Shown here: one piece after another, positions 5,375 to 8,076 of the stretch
Position numbering within the stretch: the stretch's first letter is position 1
How the letters are laid out: each line of letters starts with the position of its first letter
Source: an uncultured Clostridium sp.
GTDB lineage: Bacteria > Bacillota > Clostridia > TANB77 > CAG-508
Direction: 5' to 3'
NCBI GenBank assembly: GCA_900556865.1
Contig: USQS01000037.1
Span: 1 to 8,076, forward strand
Length of the DNA stretch: 8,076 nucleotides
Notes under the pieces: model-generated
What the model saw: only the letters and a program-made list of their open reading frames with translations
What the model was told of the DNA's origin: nothing
The model's database searches: none
Position numbers and translations under genes: made by a program

Positions 5375-8076
5375 CTTTTTTTATTTCTCCTTTTATTAAC
5401 TTCTGTATATTATTCAAGTACCTTTTATCTATATTTGGCCATTTAAAGCCATATACGTCTAAAAGTCTTATACTATGATTTGAATCAATTTTTATTTTAC
5501 TATCATAGCTTAAATTCAATTCATTGTCAAGGTCATTTATTAAATGTGCTATTTTTTGTGAATCAGAACTTTTAATTATATTTTTTATTTTTCTTTTAAA
5601 TTCTTCTTCGCTTACAATTTTTATAATATCTTCAAATTGATTTATAATTTTTAATAAAATTTCTATGTATACATGATTATGATTAAATAAATGATAAATT
5701 CTATTTTTATTATTTGTTGATTCAATTATTTTCATAATGGCTTTAGCTGTATAATCTATTGGTGTGAATTCCAAATAAGTTTTCATTAAGTATTCTGGAA
5801 TACATCCCAACTCTTCAAATGATTTTAGTCTTTCTATATAAGCATTTTCTGAAATATTATCTTGAAACTTTCCATCTTTATATCGTGGCATTAAATTACC
5901 CATTCTTAAAATATATGCGTCAACACCATTTAAAATTGAATCTAATATTATTTTTTCAGCTTCAAATTTACTTCTTACATATACGTTATCTAATTTTTGT
6001 CCTATAAAAAATTTATTCTCGTTGAAAATAATCTCTTTGTCAAATTCTTGTTGTACTAATTTATCATTCATAAATGCATTTCCCGATATACTTAATGTAG
6101 AAATGTGAAATATCTTTTTATTAAATGCTTTTGCAAACTCAACTATTTTTTCTACGCTTTTTACATTAATATTATAAAAATCTTGATAATTTCCATAATG
6201 CGAAACTTTAGCAGCAGAGTTAACTATTACATTTATTGAATTTGCAATATCAAATAATTCCTTCTGATTTAACCCAAAACCACTCTTTGTTATGTCTCCT
6301 TGTATTGCAAATATTCTATTTTCCATAAATTTATCATATTTTTCTTCAAAATAATAATGCATTTTATTTAATAGTTTTTCTCTTACTGTTGAGCCAGCGT
6401 CTTTTCTAATTATTATATATATTTTTCCTGTTTCTTTATTTAAAAATTCTTCTAAAATATGTATTCCAAGGAAACCAGTTCCACCGGTTAGTAGTATATT
6501 ATTTTCTGTATTAACTTTCAATTGGCTTGGAGTAGTCATATTTTCTTCAAAGATATATTTATATTTTTCATTCAATTCATATAAATTTTTATCATCATTT
6601 TCTTTTAAATCACTTTGTATTTTTTCCGCAAGTTCAGTAATAGTTGGATATGCAAATATATCTGAATATTTTATTTTGTCTGTTATATTCAATAATTTGA
6701 TATTCAAATTCATTGCTAGTATTGAATCTCCACCTAGTTCAAAGAAATTGTCTTTAAGTCCAATAGGTTTTGTATTTAATATATCTTCCCAAATTGAAAC
6801 TAGCTTTATTTCTAAATCACTTTTAGGTGCAATATATTCTTTTTTTTCATTTTGAAGAATTCCATCAGGTATTGGCAATGCATTTTTGTCTATTTTTCCA
6901 TTTGGTGTATATGGTAATTTATCCATTGCAGTGAAATATGAAGGAATCATATACTTTGGTAAATATTTATTTAAATATTTTCTTAATTCTGAAATCTTTA
7001 TCCTTTTATTAGAAATATAATAAGCAGATATTATTTCTCTATTTCCAATTGTTTGTTTTACAACTTTAGCCTCTTTTATATTTATATATTTTAACATTGT
7101 CTTTTCTATTTCATCTAATTCTATTCTAAGCCCTCTTATTTTTATTTGATTATCGATTCTTCCCAAACAAACAATTTCTCCAGAATCAGTATAAAAACAT
7201 ACATCTCCAGTTTTATACATTTTACTATTTTCTATAAAAGGATTTTTTAGGAATCTTTCTAGAGTAATTTTTTCTCTATCTTTATAGCCTAAGCCAACAC
7301 CATCTCCAGCAATATATAATTCACCTGCAACACCTATAGGAACCACTTGCATATTTTCATTTAAAATATAACATTGTGTATTAGCAATTGGTTTTCCTAT
7401 TGTTATATTTTTTTCTTCTGTTTCGTTTTTTATGGTTGACCATATTGTTGTTTCTGTTGGACCATACATATTATAGATTTTGCCATTGGTATTTTCTCTT
7501 AATTTATTTAAAATTCTATCAGTCAATGGTTCGCCACCAACCATTATATCTGTCATATTATGTAAAAATTCTAAATTATTATCTTCAAGAAGAATTCCAT
7601 ACCTTGAAGGTGTAGTTTGAATCATATTTACATTGTTTTTTACACATAATGTATTTAATTTTGATGGAATATTTTGTTCTTCTTCTGTTGCTAAAACTAA
7701 TGTCATTCCTGAAGACAATGTTCCCCATATTTCAAGACCAAATATATCAAAGCATATAGTTGTTACAGAAACTAAATTTTTAGATTTATTAAAATCAATA
7801 ATTTTTTTAGTTCCAATTATAAAATTTGTTAAATTTTTATGCATGATTTGCACACCTTTTGGCATTCCTGTTGAACCTGAAGTATAAATTAAATATGCTA
7901 AATCATCCGAATTATTTATATTTTCTATATTTTCTTTGTCTTGGACAAGAATTTCTAAATTTTCAAAATCTGCACATATTTTTTCAGAAAAGTCTATTTT
8001 ACTAAATAATTCCTGATTTATAATTAATATTTTTGCATTACTATTTTGAAGCATGTACTCAATTCTCTTTTTTGGG
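5364..8076 (-). CDS. Nonribosomal peptide synthetase, C-terminal adenylation-carrier-reductase module (partial)
   Basis: The reading frame stays open to the window edge. The Met at 8052-8054 is internal, because the codons before it read PKKRIEY, matching the usual (Y)PKERIEYML of adenylation domains. The true start, the A1/A2 motifs and any condensation domain lie outside. Numbering from that Met: A3 LIYTSGSTGMPKGV (55-68), A4 FDIFGLEIW (102-110), A5 YGPTETT (197-203), A7 YKTGD (280-284), A8 GRIDNQIKIRGLRIE (298-312), A10 NGKIDK (385-390). The carrier domain has LGGDS with the phosphopantetheine serine S444. The reductase (about 515-890) has NAD(P)H-binding TGGTGFLG (523-530), T653 and Y692xxxK696, so its catalytic residues are intact. 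Pocket residues read D103 I104 L107 Q146 M171 G173 M196 I204 W205 K387, that is DILQMGMIWK, close to published glycine codes such as DILQLGLIWK. Reductive release should give an aldehyde or alcohol. No thioesterase and no pantetheinyl transferase are seen in the window. Confidence 0.93.
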   Translation of the reverse strand, partial: PKKRIEYMLQNSNAKILIINQELFSKIDFSEKICADFENLEILVQDKENIENINNSDDLAYLIYTSGSTGMPKGVQIMHKNLTNFIIGTKKIIDFNKSKNLVSVTTICFDIFGLEIWGTLSSGMTLVLATEEEQNIPSKLNTLCVKNNVNMIQTTPSRYGILLEDNNLEFLHNMTDIMVGGEPLTDRILNKLRENTNGKIYNMYGPTETTIWSTIKNETEEKNITIGKPIANTQCYILNENMQVVPIGVAGELYIAGDGVGLGYKDREKITLERFLKNPFIENSKMYKTGDVCFYTDSGEIVCLGRIDNQIKIRGLRIELDEIEKTMLKYINIKEAKVVKQTIGNREIISAYYISNKRIKISELRKYLNKYLPKYMIPSYFTAMDKLPYTPNGKIDKNALPIPDGILQNEKKEYIAPKSDLEIKLVSIWEDILNTKPIGLKDNFFELGGDSILAMNLNIKLLNITDKIKYSDIFAYPTITELAEKIQSDLKENDDKNLYELNEKYKYIFEENMTTPSQLKVNTENNILLTGGTGFLGIHILEEFLNKETGKIYIIIRKDAGSTVREKLLNKMHYYFEEKYDKFMENRIFAIQGDITKSGFGLNQKELFDIANSINVIVNSAAKVSHYGNYQDFYNINVKSVEKIVEFAKAFNKKIFHISTLSISGNAFMNDKLVQQEFDKEIIFNENKFFIGQKLDNVYVRSKFEAEKIILDSILNGVDAYILRMGNLMPRYKDGKFQDNISENAYIERLKSFEELGCIPEYLMKTYLEFTPIDYTAKAIMKIIESTNNKNRIYHLFNHNHVYIEILLKIINQFEDIIKIVSEEEFKRKIKNIIKSSDSQKIAHLINDLDNELNLSYDSKIKIDSNHSIRLLDVYGFKWPNIDKRYLNNIQKLIKGEIKKDES
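5387..5392 (-). promoter_or_regulatory. Ribosome binding site of the kinase inside the synthetase gene
   Basis: AAGGAG (part of AAAAGGAGAAA on the minus strand) lies 12 bases before the kinase ATG at 5372-5374 and entirely within the last codons of the synthetase. It fixes the kinase start and implies that ribosomes finishing the synthetase (TGA at 5364-5366) pass over, or restart at, the kinase start. Confidence 0.8.

Noticed and set aside
7388..7887. Two short plus-strand open frames (7388-7615 and 7633-7887)
   Set aside because: They lie opposite the adenylation domain, whose core motifs read cleanly on the minus strand. Their translations are Phe/Leu-rich or mirror-like, with no family resemblance.
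8052..8054. ATG as the start of the synthetase
   Set aside because: The frame continues upstream to the window edge and encodes PKKRIEY, the normal adenylation-domain sequence before this Met, and no ribosome binding site precedes it. The gene is cut by the window.

Overview
The window is AT-rich throughout, with strong AAAGGAG-type ribosome binding sites, short intergenic gaps, T-rich intrinsic terminators and protein sequences that read as low-GC Bacillota. The best guess is a member of the Clostridia, possibly gut-associated. No rRNA or marker gene is present to place it more precisely.

Layout. Plus strand: the last 31 codons of an ABC-F type ATPase (1-98), then a complete tex gene (149-2341) encoding an S1-domain nucleic-acid-binding protein. 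Both are housekeeping genes. tex converges on the minus-strand genes, and one hairpin at 2331-2363 contains both stop codons and probably ends transcription from both sides. Minus strand, in the direction of transcription: the C-terminal 903 or so residues of a nonribosomal peptide synthetase (NRPS) entering from beyond base 8076 and ending at 5364; a 7TM-PAS-histidine kinase (5374-3557) whose start codon lies inside the synthetase gene; a 13-bp-stem terminator (3503-3544) with its own poly-T run; a good sigma-A promoter just behind that terminator; and a REC-HD-GYP response regulator (3420-2353) predicted to degrade cyclic di-GMP.

How it may work together. The synthetase ends in adenylation, carrier and reductase domains, so it should release its product as an aldehyde (or alcohol), not as an acid. 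The adenylation pocket reads close to the glycine code. Reductive release from a dipeptidyl chain is the known route to pyrazinones and peptide aldehydes in gut Clostridia. The kinase gene overlaps the synthetase gene by 11 bases and is probably translated with it. It has a membrane-embedded 7TM input domain of unknown ligand. The next gene is a matching receiver with c-di-GMP phosphodiesterase output. The arrangement is what one would expect of a circuit that makes a small molecule, senses it and changes c-di-GMP. That link is inferred from gene order only and is the main point for follow-up. The kinase/HD-GYP pair may be an older unit that merely sits next to the synthetase.

No tRNA, rRNA, CRISPR array, insertion sequence or integrase was seen, and no gap between genes exceeds about 140 bases.
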